DNA of 43,783 bases. Origin: Clostridia bacterium (GTDB lineage Bacteria > Bacillota > Clostridia > Oscillospirales > Acutalibacteraceae). Shown here piece by piece: positions 30,872-40,597 of this stretch. The notes under the pieces are model-generated. The model was not told where the DNA came from. It did no database searches and saw only the letters and a list, made by a program, of their open reading frames with translations. The number at the start of each line of letters is the position of its first letter. Positions within the stretch are counted from its first letter, which is position 1. The translations under genes were made by a program, and so were the position numbers. The stretch is taken from the NCBI GenBank assembly GCA_022767925.1, contig JALENG010000098.1, positions 1 to 43,783 on the forward strand, written 5' to 3'.

Positions 30872-31757
30872 TCTGCCCCTCCTTTTCGGGAAAACGGCGC
30901 TTCATTTCCCCGACTGCATCGCGGATCACGGCGTCCATCTCCGACTGGGTAAAGGTGTGCCCAAACCAGTGGCCATGGGCCACCGCCGCCTGCCATACCA
31001 GCATATCCATCCCGTGTACGGTGGGGATGTGGTTCTTCTCCGCTAGCCGGAGCAGCTCGGTGGTATCGGGGTTGTAAACGGCGTCAAACACGGCGCCGCA
31101 CTGCCGGATAACGGTCTCCGATACGGGGGAGACTCCGGCGTGGGGATACATGCCCACACTGGTGCAGTTGAGCAGCAGGGAAAAGGATTCCCGTCCGTCC
31201 AGCTCCTCCAGTACGGCGGAGGAGAGCTCGCCGGTTTTCCCCAGGGTGTGCAGGTGGTTCTGCAGATCCCGGCACAGTGCCTCGGCTTTTAACAGGCTCT
31301 TTTTCCGGCAGGCAATGGTCAGGCGGGGGGACTCCACCTGCTCACACAGGGCAAAGGCGACGGCCCGCGCCGCACCGCCCGCCCCCAGAAGGAGCATGGA
31401 ACCGCCGGGCTGAATTCCCCGGCCCCGCAGGGCCGCGAGGCATCCGGGCCCGTCGGTGGTATGACCGGTCAGGCGGCCGTCCTCCCCCACGCAGACGGTA
31501 TTGACCGAGCCGAAAGCCCGGGCATTGGAGTCCATCTCGTCCAAATAGGGCAGGATGGCCTGTTTATGGGGGATGGTGATATTAAATCCCTGCAGTGTGC
31601 GCAGGGTGGCGATCTTCTGGGAGAGCTCCTGCGGGGGAATGTCCATTACCGTATAGTCCGCCTGTACGCCGCGCAGGGCAAACAGCCGGCTATTGATAAA
31701 CGGGGACATGGTGTGGCCAATGGGGTGGCCGATGACACAATACTGCCTTTTTTGCAT
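30864..31757 (-). CDS. aroE: shikimate dehydrogenase
   Basis: 'YCVIGHPIGHTMSPFINSRLF', 'GFNITIPHKQAILPYLDE', 'LLLGAGGAARAVAFAL'; start chosen at 31757 with GAGG upstream. Confidence 0.95.
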   Translation of the reverse strand: MQKRQYCVIGHPIGHTMSPFINSRLFALRGVQADYTVMDIPPQELSQKIATLRTLQGFNITIPHKQAILPYLDEMDSNARAFGSVNTVCVGEDGRLTGHTTDGPGCLAALRGRGIQPGGSMLLLGAGGAARAVAFALCEQVESPRLTIACRKKSLLKAEALCRDLQNHLHTLGKTGELSSAVLEELDGRESFSLLLNCTSVGMYPHAGVSPVSETVIRQCGAVFDAVYNPDTTELLRLAEKNHIPTVHGMDMLVWQAAVAHGHWFGHTFTQSEMDAVIRDAVGEMKRRFPEKEGQNE

Positions 31758-31830
31758 AAAAATCGCCTCGTTTTGCATGTTCTCATGAAAAAAGCACAGA
31801 GAATCCCGAAAAAATTTGGAACTCGTCTTC

Positions 31831-31859
31831 TTGACAAATGCGCTGATTCCTAATAATAT
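31831..31859 (+). promoter_or_regulatory. promoter upstream of acpP
   Basis: TTGACA - 17 nt - TAATAT. Confidence 0.7.
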
Positions 31860-32005
31860 CTTGTATAGAGAGCGGCCCATGTCGTTCAGCTGTGCGGTTT
31901 GTGCTCCCATTGTACCATAGGCCAAACGCACTTGTCCAGTAAAGAGAATTGGCGGTGGGAAAAGAAAGAGAGTGCCGCCATCAAAAAAGTAGGAGGTCAA
32001 TTCAA

Positions 32006-32233
32006 ATGGTATTCGAGAAAGTGAAAGCAATCCTGAGCGAGCAGTTCGATGTAGAAGAGGATTCCATCACCCTGGAGTCCAGCATCACCGAGGATCTGGG
32101 TGCGGATTCTCTGGATGTTGTGGATCTGCTGATGTCCATTGAGGATGAGTTCGAGGTGGAAGTGCCCGACTCCGAAGTGGAGAACATCAAAACGGTCGGC
32201 GATCTGGTCAAGTATATCGAGGATAAAGCCTGA
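32006..32233 (+). CDS. acpP: acyl carrier protein
   Basis: 75 aa with 4'-phosphopantetheine motif '[19 protein letters not shown]'. Confidence 0.96.
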   Translation: MVFEKVKAILSEQFDVEEDSITLESSITEDLGADSLDVVDLLMSIEDEFEVEVPDSEVENIKTVGDLVKYIEDKA

Positions 32234-32267
32234 TTTCCGGTCTTCATTTTCTGAATAAGGAAAACAG

Positions 32268-32320
32268 CCGCCGCTTTTTCGCTGCCAAACAGAGAAAAAG
32301 CGGCGGTTTTTCTGTTTTGA
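32268..32320 (+). terminator. intrinsic terminator after acpP
   Basis: CCGCCGCTTTTTC/GAAAAAGCGGCGG followed by TTTTTCTGTTTT. Confidence 0.85.
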
Positions 32321-32333
32321 ACACAGGGACTTC

Positions 32334-32362
32334 TTGCATTCTTTTGGGATACCACTTATAAT
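32334..32362 (+). promoter_or_regulatory. promoter of proS
   Basis: TTGCAT - 17 nt - TATAAT. Confidence 0.7.
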
Positions 32363-32457
32363 AAGAGTCGTATCTGCCCCGGGCAATCATCCGGGGAGGT
32401 CCCTTTTATCTTAGAAGAAAATCCGTTTCCGGCGGAGAGAAATAAGGAGAAAAATAT

Positions 32458-33897
32458 ATGGCCAAACAGAAAAAAATGGTGGAAGCGATTACCTCGATGG
32501 ATGTCGATTTCTCCAAATGGTACACCGATGTCTGCCGAAAAGCAGAGCTGATGGACTATGCCAGCACCAAGGGCTGCATGATTATCGAGCCCTATGGGTA
32601 TGCGATCTGGGAGAACATCCAGCACGACCTGGATGCCCGGTTTAAAAAAGTGGGCGTACAAAATGTGTACATGCCCCTGCTGATCCCGGAGAGTTTGCTG
32701 CAGAAGGAGAAGGATCACGTTAAGGGTTTTGCCCCCGAGGTCGCCTGGGTAACGGAGGGCGGCGGCGAAAAGCTGCAGGAGCGGTTGTGCATTCGTCCCA
32801 CCAGTGAAACCCTGTTCTGCGAGCATTTCCAGAAGGTGATCAAGTCCTGGCGCGATCTGCCGAAGATCTATAACCAGTGGTGCAGCGTACTGCGCTGGGA
32901 AAAGACCACCCGCCCGTTCCTGCGCTCCAGTGAGTTTTTGTGGCAGGAAGGCCATACCATGCACGAGACCGAGCAGGAAGCCGAGGAAATGACACTGCGT
33001 ATGCTGCAGGTGTACACCGATTTCTATAAGGATACGCTGGCCATCCCCGCCGTGACGGGCAAAAAGACGGAGAAAGAGAAATTTGCCGGTGCGGTCTCCA
33101 CCTATACCATTGAGCCCATGATGCACAATGGTGTGGCGCTGCAGGGCGGTACCTCCCACTATTTCGGGAAGGATTTTGCCGAGAGCTACGAGATTGCCTT
33201 CACCGGCCGCGACAATAAGCTGCAGACCCCGTACCAGACCAGCTGGGGGGTTTCCACCCGAATGATCGGTGCCATTATTATGGTGCACGGGGATGACAAC
33301 GGCCTGGTGCTGCCTCCGAAGGTGGCTCCTATCCAAGTGGCCATCGTTCCCATTGCGCAGCATAAAGAGGGCGTGTTGGACAAGTGCCGCGAGGTATATA
33401 GCGAGCTGTACGAGACCTTCCGGGTGAAGCTGGATGATTCGGACCAGACCCCCGGCTGGAAATTCAGCCAGTACGAGATGCAGGGCGTGCCGCTGCGCCT
33501 GGAGCTGGGTCCCAAGGATATGGAGCAGGGCCAGTGCGTGCTGGTTCGCCGCGACAACGGCGAGAAGACGGTGGTTCCGCTGGAGAACCTGACGGATACC
33601 GTGGAGAAGATGCTGGCGGACGTCCACCAGAATATGTATGAGAAAGCCCTGAAGAATCTGGAGGAGAAAACGTTTACCGCCACCAATCTGGAGGAGTTTT
33701 TGGATATCGCAGAGAACAAGCCTGGCTTTATCAAGGCCATGTGGTGCGGCGATGCCGCCTGCGAGGAAACCCTGAAGGAGAAGACAGGCGGCGTAAAGTC
33801 CCGCTGCATCCCGTTTGTGGAGGACCATGTGGGTGACGTGTGCGTGTGCTGCGGAAAACCGGCCAAGCACATGGTCTATTGGGGACGCCAGTACTGA
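32458..33897 (+). CDS. proS: prolyl-tRNA synthetase, archaeal/eukaryote-like (short) type
   Basis: 479 aa; '[12 protein letters not shown]', '[27 protein letters not shown]', C-terminal Cys-rich '[18 protein letters not shown]'. Confidence 0.95.
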   Translation: MAKQKKMVEAITSMDVDFSKWYTDVCRKAELMDYASTKGCMIIEPYGYAIWENIQHDLDARFKKVGVQNVYMPLLIPESLLQKEKDHVKGFAPEVAWVTEGGGEKLQERLCIRPTSETLFCEHFQKVIKSWRDLPKIYNQWCSVLRWEKTTRPFLRSSEFLWQEGHTMHETEQEAEEMTLRMLQVYTDFYKDTLAIPAVTGKKTEKEKFAGAVSTYTIEPMMHNGVALQGGTSHYFGKDFAESYEIAFTGRDNKLQTPYQTSWGVSTRMIGAIIMVHGDDNGLVLPPKVAPIQVAIVPIAQHKEGVLDKCREVYSELYETFRVKLDDSDQTPGWKFSQYEMQGVPLRLELGPKDMEQGQCVLVRRDNGEKTVVPLENLTDTVEKMLADVHQNMYEKALKNLEEKTFTATNLEEFLDIAENKPGFIKAMWCGDAACEETLKEKTGGVKSRCIPFVEDHVGDVCVCCGKPAKHMVYWGRQY

Positions 33898-33909
33898 AAA
33901 ACAGAACGG

Positions 33910-33950
33910 AAAGGCCCGGCTTTTGGAAAAAGCGGGGCCTTTTTTCTTTA
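33910..33950 (+). terminator. intrinsic terminator after proS
   Basis: AAAGGCCC(C)GCTTTT ... AAAAGCGGGGCCTTTTTTCTTT. Confidence 0.8.
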
Positions 33951-33991
33951 AAACAGCGTATTGGGATTTTATTTTGAGAGGGGAAGAAACC

Positions 33992-34801
33992 ATGGGAAAC
34001 GGAGAGTGCAGCGGCCGGGTGGCCGCCGTAACCGGCGCCGGCAGCGGGGTCGGTCTGGCCATTGCCCGGCGTTTGCAGCAGCAGGGGTACCGGGTGTACA
34101 ACCTCAGCCGCCACCCGGGGCAAGGGAAGGGCCTGTCCTTTCTGTCCTGTGACGTCACCCGTGAGGAGCAGGTGCAGGCGGCCTTTTCCGCCATTTGGCA
34201 GCAGCAGGGCCGGCTGGATGTGCTGGTGTGCAATGCGGGCATGGGCGTGAGCGGAGCGGTGGAGTTTATCCCGGAGGAGGACCGCCGGGACCAGATGGAG
34301 GTGAACGAAGCCGGGGCCTTTCGCTGTGCCCGGCAGGCGGCCGTCTTCATGCGGGAGCAAGGTAGGGGAAAAATCCTGTTCATCTCCTCGCTGGCTGCGG
34401 TCTTTCCCATCCCGTTTCAGGCGTATTATGCGGCGGGAAAAGCGGCGCTGATGGTTTTCTCCGATGCATTGGGGATGGAATTGGCCCCTTTTTCGGTGCA
34501 GTGCGGCTGCCTGCTGCTGGGGGATGTGAAAACCGGATTTACCGCCGCCCGGCGGAAAAATGAGACGGGGGATGACCGGTACGGTGGGCGGATTCGCCGG
34601 TCGGTGGAGAAAATGGAGAAGGACGAGCGCAGCGGGATGTCCCCGGAGAAGGTGGCCCGTACGGCCGTCCGGTGTCTGGGCCGCCGCCGGCTGCCGCCGA
34701 GAAAGCCCGTGGGTGGTTCCTGCTCAGTGCTGTGCGCCCTGAACCGGGTGCTGCCCCACCGGGCGGTGCTGTTTTTGCTGCACCGGCTGTATGCCTCCTG
34801 A
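33992..34801 (+). CDS. SDR family NAD(P)-dependent oxidoreductase
   Basis: 'AAVTGAGSGVGLAIARRL', 'VCNAGMGVSG', YxxxK in 'YYAAGKAAL'. Confidence 0.88.
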   Translation: MGNGECSGRVAAVTGAGSGVGLAIARRLQQQGYRVYNLSRHPGQGKGLSFLSCDVTREEQVQAAFSAIWQQQGRLDVLVCNAGMGVSGAVEFIPEEDRRDQMEVNEAGAFRCARQAAVFMREQGRGKILFISSLAAVFPIPFQAYYAAGKAALMVFSDALGMELAPFSVQCGCLLLGDVKTGFTAARRKNETGDDRYGGRIRRSVEKMEKDERSGMSPEKVARTAVRCLGRRRLPPRKPVGGSCSVLCALNRVLPHRAVLFLLHRLYAS

Positions 34802-34990
34802 TTTTTCGTCGAAAATCCACCCGAACTGGAAAAGCGAACAGAAAGGCAAAAAACTGCTACGGAAATTTAGGTAAAAAGTCATCTGCCTTTCTTGCGGATG
34901 GAAATATTGTTTTTCTATACTGTTAAAGGTGGATTTCTGCCTTTTGTTATTGGGGAGCAGAGAAAACAATTTTGGAAAGGATGACACATT

Positions 34991-36757
34991 ATGATCAATC
35001 GTGAAGCGGTGCTGCACATCCCCCGCAGCAGTTATTCGTATCCGTATGCGGAACGCGGTTTCTGTTTTCGGATTCGCACGGCAAAAGGAAACGTAAAAAA
35101 AGCAGAGGTAATGGTGGGCAGTTTTTATGGATGGGAGAAGCGCGATACCTTCCTGATGGAAAAAGTGGCCACTGATCAGCTGTTTGACTATTTTGAGTAT
35201 CTGTACGATTGCCGGGCGGACAACCGGCTGGCCTATTGCTTCCGTATCAGTGATGGGGAAGAGGAGCTGCTGTACGGAGAAAACGGTTTCTTTGTGGAGA
35301 AGGACACCGATGTGGATCACGACCGCACCGACTTTTTGTTCTTCAAGTACTCCACCATCAACCCCGCCGATATCCACCGCAAGCCCTCCTGGGTGGGAAG
35401 TGCCAACTTCTATCAGATTTTTGTCGAGCGCTTCTGCAACGGGGACCCAGCCCTGTCGCCGGAGAATGTACAGCCTTGGGGTACCGAACCCACCCGCAGT
35501 AATTTCATGGGCGGTGATCTGCCGGGGATTATCCAGCACCTGGACTATCTGCAGGAGCTGGGTGTAACCGCTTTGTATCTGACCCCCATTTTTGAGGGCG
35601 GCAGCAACCATAAGTATGATACCATCGACTACGGGGCCATCGACCCACATTTCGGCGATGAGAAAACCCTGCGCGAGCTGGTGGAAAAGGCCCATGCCCG
35701 GGGCATCCGGGTGGTGCTGGATGCGGTTTTCAACCACTGCGGCTTCTATTTCCCGCAGTTCCAGGATGTGCTGAAAAACGGCGAGAATTCTCCCTATAAG
35801 AATTGGTTCCGGGCCAAGGAGTTTCCTCTGTCCACGAATCCGACCAATTACGAGAGCTTTGCCATGGGCCCGTTTATGCCCAAGCTGAATCTGTCGGATG
35901 AGGGAATGCGCAGCTATATTCTGGAGAACGTGGAAAAATGGACCCGCTGCGGCATTGACGGCTGGCGGTTGGATGTGGCCGATGCGGTAGAATGCGTATT
36001 CTGGCGCGATTTCCGCCGGGTGGTGCGCCGGGTGAATCCGGAAGCAATCATCATCGGCGAGTGCTGGTGGAACAGCGATGCCTGGCTGCGCGGCGATATG
36101 TGGGACGGCGTGATGAACTATCCGGTGGAGCGCCCCAGTGAGCTGTATTTTGCAAGGGGGACCATTTCGGCACAGGATTTTGCCGAGCGGGTCAATAATG
36201 TGCGGATGCGCTATACCCGCATGGCCAACGAGTGCATGCTCAACCTGCTGGACAGCCACGATGCTCCGCGCTTTATCAATCTGTGCGGCGGGGATAAGCG
36301 GCGGCTGAAAAATGCGGCGGCATTCCTGTTCACCTATATCGGAATGCCCTGCACGTATTACGGTACCGAAATCGGCATGACCGGCGACAATGATCCCGAC
36401 GACCGCAAGTGTTTCGACTGGAACCGGGAGAACTGGGATATGGATCTGTGGCAGCATTACCACAAGCTGATGGTGCTGCGCCGTGACAATCAGGTGGTTC
36501 AGTACGGGGATGTGCGTCTGTGGGCTGAAAACGAGATGCTGGTGCTGCGCCGCTTTATCGGTATGGGCCGCCTGTTCCGGATGTCGGTAGTCACGGTGGT
36601 CAATAATACGGAAGAGGATCGCACCGTTTCGCTGGAGAATGCGGGAGGTATGACAGATATTCTCACCGACGAGGTGTTCCCCCTTGCGGACGGAAAGGTT
36701 GCAGTTACTGTGCCGGCCATGAGTGCCCGGGTGCTGAAGACCAATCCACTGTTTTAA
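34991..36757 (+). CDS. GH13 alpha-glucosidase/neopullulanase-like (paralog 1)
   Basis: GH13 regions 'DAVFNHCG', 'GWRLDVADAV', 'IIGECWW', 'LLDSHDAPRF'; N-terminal beta domain; no signal peptide. Confidence 0.92.
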   Translation: MINREAVLHIPRSSYSYPYAERGFCFRIRTAKGNVKKAEVMVGSFYGWEKRDTFLMEKVATDQLFDYFEYLYDCRADNRLAYCFRISDGEEELLYGENGFFVEKDTDVDHDRTDFLFFKYSTINPADIHRKPSWVGSANFYQIFVERFCNGDPALSPENVQPWGTEPTRSNFMGGDLPGIIQHLDYLQELGVTALYLTPIFEGGSNHKYDTIDYGAIDPHFGDEKTLRELVEKAHARGIRVVLDAVFNHCGFYFPQFQDVLKNGENSPYKNWFRAKEFPLSTNPTNYESFAMGPFMPKLNLSDEGMRSYILENVEKWTRCGIDGWRLDVADAVECVFWRDFRRVVRRVNPEAIIIGECWWNSDAWLRGDMWDGVMNYPVERPSELYFARGTISAQDFAERVNNVRMRYTRMANECMLNLLDSHDAPRFINLCGGDKRRLKNAAAFLFTYIGMPCTYYGTEIGMTGDNDPDDRKCFDWNRENWDMDLWQHYHKLMVLRRDNQVVQYGDVRLWAENEMLVLRRFIGMGRLFRMSVVTVVNNTEEDRTVSLENAGGMTDILTDEVFPLADGKVAVTVPAMSARVLKTNPLF

Positions 36758-36799
36758 GGAAAGCCGGCCGCCGGCCGGAGAGAGAAAGGAGAACTTTTC

Positions 36800-38560
36800 A
36801 TGGTAAAAACGGCAATGGATCTGCGTGCCATTCTGCATATTCCTCACAGCAACTGGGCCTTTGCCCTGAATCCGCAGGAATTTGAGGTACGGCTGCGCAC
36901 GGCAAAGGACGATGTGGAATCGGTGGAACTGGTCATCGGCAACCAGTATATCTGGAACACCCGCCGCCCCTTTGCGATGGAGAGAATCGGCGGGGACGAG
37001 CTGTATGACTATTGGCGCTGCCTGTACCACATTGACGACCCGCGCCTGGGATACTATTTCCTGCTGCACAAGGGGGAGGAGACCCTTGTCTATTCCGAGG
37101 CTGGTTTTGCCCGGCCGGAAACACTGGATATTGACCACGACCGCGACGGGTTTATCCACTTTCAGTTCCCGTATATCAATTTAAACGATGTGCACCGCCG
37201 CCCCTCGTGGGTGGAGGGCGCCGTGTTCTACCAGATCTTCCTGGACCGCTTCTGCAACGGCGATCCCTCGCTGGATCCGGAGGACAAGACCCCCTGGGGC
37301 GAACTGCCCCAGGTTCCCAGCCAGTACGGCGGTGACCTGCGCGGGCTGATCGAAAAGCTGGATTATCTGCAGGAGCTGGGTGTGAATGCCCTGTATCTGT
37401 GCCCTATTTTTCTGGCCCGCACCAACCATAAGTACGATACGGTGGATTACACGCAGATTGACCCCCACTTCGGGGACGAGGAGACCTTCCAGGAGCTGGT
37501 GGACAAGGCCCACGAGCACGGCATCCGCATTATGCTCGACGGCGTATTCAATCACTGTGGCCTGTATTTCGGCCCGTTCCAGGACGTGCTGAAAAACGGG
37601 GAGAATTCGCCGTATAAGGACTGGTTCCATATTCACAATTTTCCCGTCACCCTGGATCCCACCAATTTCGAGGGCTTTGCGGTGGGCTGCGGGATGCCCA
37701 AGCTGAATACCACCAACCCTGGCCTGCGGGAATACCTGCTGGGCGCGGTGGAGAAATGGACCCGCTTCGGCATCGATGCCTGGCGGCTGGATGTGGCCGA
37801 CGAAGTGGAGAATACCTTCTGGCGGGAGTTCCGCAACCGTGTGCGCGCTATTAACCCCGAGTGCCTGATCATCGGCGAGTGCTGGTGGAATGCCGAGCCG
37901 TGGCTGCGCGGCGATATCTGGGATGGCGTGATGAACTACGCCATTCAGAAGGCCTGCATCCTCCATTTTGCCGAGGATCGTATGGATGCCACGGAGTTCT
38001 GCGGCCGCGTAAACGAGTGCCTGATGCGCAATACCCGTCAGGCTAACGAGTGCATGCTCAACCTGCTGGACAGCCACGACACGCCCCGCTTTATCCGCAC
38101 CTGCGGCGGGGATAAGCGCCGGGTACGCAATGCCATTTCGTTCCAGTATGTGTTCACCGGTATGCCCTGTACATATTATGGAACGGAGATCGGCCTGGAC
38201 GGCGGGATGGACCCCGACTGCCGCCGCACCTTCGATTGGAACGAAGAGAACTGGGACCGCACCATGTACGACCATGTGCACACCCTGATGATGCTGCGCC
38301 GCCGTAGTGTGGCGCTGCAGACCGGCGATATCCGTGTACAGGAGCAGAACGGTATGGTGACTGTGCGCCGCATAGCCCCCCTGGAAACGGTGGTGGCGGT
38401 AATCAACAATACCGAAACGGAGCAGACCGCCCGGATTTCGCTGCCCCGTTCGGCGGATGAGGTGTTTACCGGCGAGCGGATGCTGCTGGAAGACGGCGAG
38501 GTGACCGTGACGGTTCCGCCCATGAGCGCGCGGATTCTGGTGACCAACCGGATGATCTGA
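36800..38560 (+). CDS. GH13 alpha-glucosidase/neopullulanase-like (paralog 2)
   Basis: 'DGVFNHCG', 'AWRLDVADEV', 'IIGECWW', 'LLDSHDTPRF'; same length and architecture as the upstream gene. Confidence 0.92.
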   Translation: MVKTAMDLRAILHIPHSNWAFALNPQEFEVRLRTAKDDVESVELVIGNQYIWNTRRPFAMERIGGDELYDYWRCLYHIDDPRLGYYFLLHKGEETLVYSEAGFARPETLDIDHDRDGFIHFQFPYINLNDVHRRPSWVEGAVFYQIFLDRFCNGDPSLDPEDKTPWGELPQVPSQYGGDLRGLIEKLDYLQELGVNALYLCPIFLARTNHKYDTVDYTQIDPHFGDEETFQELVDKAHEHGIRIMLDGVFNHCGLYFGPFQDVLKNGENSPYKDWFHIHNFPVTLDPTNFEGFAVGCGMPKLNTTNPGLREYLLGAVEKWTRFGIDAWRLDVADEVENTFWREFRNRVRAINPECLIIGECWWNAEPWLRGDIWDGVMNYAIQKACILHFAEDRMDATEFCGRVNECLMRNTRQANECMLNLLDSHDTPRFIRTCGGDKRRVRNAISFQYVFTGMPCTYYGTEIGLDGGMDPDCRRTFDWNEENWDRTMYDHVHTLMMLRRRSVALQTGDIRVQEQNGMVTVRRIAPLETVVAVINNTETEQTARISLPRSADEVFTGERMLLEDGEVTVTVPPMSARILVTNRMI

Positions 38561-38578
38561 AAACCGAAGAGAAAAGAA

Positions 38579-38622
38579 GGGGGCTGCCCGGCTTTATCCG
38601 CCGGACGGCCCCCTTTTTTCTG
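38579..38622 (+). terminator. intrinsic terminator after GH13 pair
   Basis: GGGGGCTGCCCGGC ... GCCGGACGGCCCCCTTTTTT. Confidence 0.8.
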
Positions 38623-38741
38623 GCAGCGCTTTTTGTAAGAATTTTGTAAACAGTAAAATAGAGGAAAAATATTGAAAATTTTAAAAAAATATGATATTTT
38701 TACTATAGAACATGTTTGCAACAAAAAGGAGAGTGAGAAAA

Positions 38742-39254
38742 ATGAAAAAGCGGATTTCTGTTTTGCTGTGTATGCTGCTGTTTCTGGGCGTGCTGTCCGG
38801 CTGTGGGCAGAGCGGGGAGAAACGGGCCGTTTTTGGTGAGAGCCATCTGAAACAGGCGGCCCTGTACCCGGCGGGCGCGGAAGAGCCCTCGGCCGTCATT
38901 ACCGATCCCGAAACCTTGGAGCAGATCGAGACGTGGATGGGTACCCGGCTGGGGCCGAATTCCTTTACCTGTGTTTCCCGCGCGGCGGACAGAGAGAGCC
39001 TGGATGCCTACCGGCGGAGCAGTACAGTGATTATTCTCACGCTGGATACCCTCTCCACCACCTTCGTGGCCTCAGACTGGGATTTTCATATGGGGGAAAA
39101 TCGGGGTTATGACCAGGTGCTGATCGGAGAGCAGATACTGCTGATCAATGCCGGGGGCGGAGAAAATGAATTTGAAAAAAGCAGCTGTTGGCCTGAGGTG
39201 GACGGTCTGCAGAACCTGTACCGGGATCTTCGGGGATTATTTTCCGAACCATAA
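38742..39254 (+). CDS. putative lipoprotein of unknown function
   Basis: 'MKKRISVLLCMLLFLGVLSGCGQSG' lipobox LSGC; RBS AAGGAGAG. Confidence 0.75.
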   Translation: MKKRISVLLCMLLFLGVLSGCGQSGEKRAVFGESHLKQAALYPAGAEEPSAVITDPETLEQIETWMGTRLGPNSFTCVSRAADRESLDAYRRSSTVIILTLDTLSTTFVASDWDFHMGENRGYDQVLIGEQILLINAGGGENEFEKSSCWPEVDGLQNLYRDLRGLFSEP

Positions 39255-39255
39255 G

Positions 39256-39345
39256 TTTTCCACCGGACAAGGAATGTCCGGTGGAAAAAATACCGGAATA
39301 AAAAAATGCGGCGGTTTTCCCAAAACGGGGGAAACCGCCGTTTTT
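39256..39345 (+). terminator. two tandem intrinsic terminators
   Basis: TTTTCCACCGGACA/TGTCCGGTGGAAAA (39256-39288), then CGGCGGTTTTCCC/GGGGGAAACCGCCG-TTTTT (39309-39345). Confidence 0.75.
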
Positions 39346-39394
39346 ATGGGGAGAAAACTGTGGTACAATGAAAAAAACAGGAGGAGGAGAGAAA

Positions 39395-40408
39395 ATGGAC
39401 CGTTTTTTTCAGCAGGTATACGGTGGCATCCTCGCCTTTGCGGTGGGGGATGCGCTGGGGGTACCGGTGGAGTTCAGCAGCCGGGAGGAGCGCATGCGCT
39501 CGCCGGTGACCGGGATGCGGGCGTACGGCACCCACCAGCAGCCGGCGGGCACCTGGTCCGATGACACCAGCATGACGCTCTGTGCGCTGGAGAGCCTGAG
39601 TCAGAGCGGGATTACCCGCGAAGCGGCCCCGAAAGACATGATGCGGCGGTTTTGCCGCTGGATGCGGGAGGGGTATTGGACGCCCTATGGCGAGGTGTTC
39701 GATATAGGCGGCACCACTTTTACGGCCCTGCAGCGGTATGAGTCCGGGGAAAGGGCCGAAAACTGCGGCGGAAAAGGGGAAAGGGATAACGGCAATGGTT
39801 CGCTGATGCGCATTCTGCCCGCGGCCCTCTATTTGTACCGCCGTGTGGGTCCGGATTTTGCCCGGCAGGGAGAGAGCTACGAGTGGATCCGCCGCCTTTC
39901 CTCCCTGACCCATGCCCACCCTATCAGTGTGATGAGCTGCGGCTTTTTCTGCGCCATTGCCGGTGAACTGCTCAGGGGCGGGGATATCCGGCAGGCAGTG
40001 GATGAGGGAGCGGAAAAGGCCCGGGCATTCTATGGGGGGAACCCGGAAACGGCCCCTTGGCTTCCTCTGTTTATCTGGCTGAACGGGGAAAATCTGCGGT
40101 CCCTTTCCCCGCAGGAGGTACGCGGCAGCGGTTATGTGCTGGATACCCTGAAGGCATCGCTGTGGAGCCTGGTGACCACCTCCACCCTGCCGGACTGCCT
40201 GCTGCGGGCAGTCAATCTGGGGGAGGACACGGATACGGTGGCGGCCGTGGCCGGTGGCCTAGCGGGCATTGTGTACGGAGAAGAGGGCGTTCCCGCTCCG
40301 TGGCGGAAGGTGCTGTGCAAACGGGAGGAGATCCGGCAATTGTGCGTGCGGTTCTGTGAGAACAATCCCGGTATAGGCCGGGCGCCGGAAGAGAAAAAAA
40401 GTTATTGA
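39395..40408 (+). CDS. ADP-ribosylglycohydrolase (DraG-like) family protein
   Basis: 'GDALGVPVEFSSREE', 'WSDDTSMTLCALESL', 'DNGNGSLMRILPAALY', 'LGEDTDTVAAVAGGLAGIVYG'. Confidence 0.93.
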   Translation: MDRFFQQVYGGILAFAVGDALGVPVEFSSREERMRSPVTGMRAYGTHQQPAGTWSDDTSMTLCALESLSQSGITREAAPKDMMRRFCRWMREGYWTPYGEVFDIGGTTFTALQRYESGERAENCGGKGERDNGNGSLMRILPAALYLYRRVGPDFARQGESYEWIRRLSSLTHAHPISVMSCGFFCAIAGELLRGGDIRQAVDEGAEKARAFYGGNPETAPWLPLFIWLNGENLRSLSPQEVRGSGYVLDTLKASLWSLVTTSTLPDCLLRAVNLGEDTDTVAAVAGGLAGIVYGEEGVPAPWRKVLCKREEIRQLCVRFCENNPGIGRAPEEKKSY

Positions 40409-40433
40409 CAATTTTTTAGCAAATTGGTATAAC
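40405..40433 (+). promoter_or_regulatory. promoter of hydG operon with overlapping operator-like sequence (40414-40432)
   Basis: TTGACA - 17 nt - TATAAC; TTTTAGCAA-A-TTGGTATAA imperfect palindrome (7/9). Confidence 0.7.
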
Positions 40434-40560
40434 AGAATTGTGAGCGGAAGGTATCATCCGACTGCAAACCGGAAAACAAAATTCTGAGGGTAAAGAAGTT
40501 TCTGTGCCGCGAAGAGAAGAAGATGAAGAGAGCCAGGGCGGAGGGTTGCCGCCCCGGTTC

Positions 40561-40597
40561 AAAACAGCCTTTTGCTCTTTGGGCAAAAGGCTGTTTT
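40561..40597 (+). terminator. intrinsic terminator inside the hydG 5' leader / after the ADP-ribosylglycohydrolase gene
   Basis: 15-bp perfect stem AAAACAGCCTTTTGC/GCAAAAGGCTGTTTT. Confidence 0.8.

Noticed and set aside
32356-34410. 684-aa minus-strand ORF opposite proS
   Set aside because: Antisense to proS; the sequence is low-complexity-like with no domain.
34840-34892. Inverted repeat AGAAAGGCA/TGCCTTTCT upstream of the first GH13 gene
   Set aside because: Loop of 35 nt and no U-tract; could be an operator or chance, not enough support to call.
34724-37159. 811-aa minus-strand ORF opposite the SDR/GH13 genes
   Set aside because: Mirror ORF of a strong GH13 coding frame, no recognisable domain, no RBS.
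40433-40486. Apparent closing stem CAGAATT/AATTCTG of an aptamer-like structure at the start of the hydG leader
   Set aside because: The 5' arm (40433-40439) abuts the -10 element and lies upstream of the expected +1 (about 40440), so it would not be transcribed.
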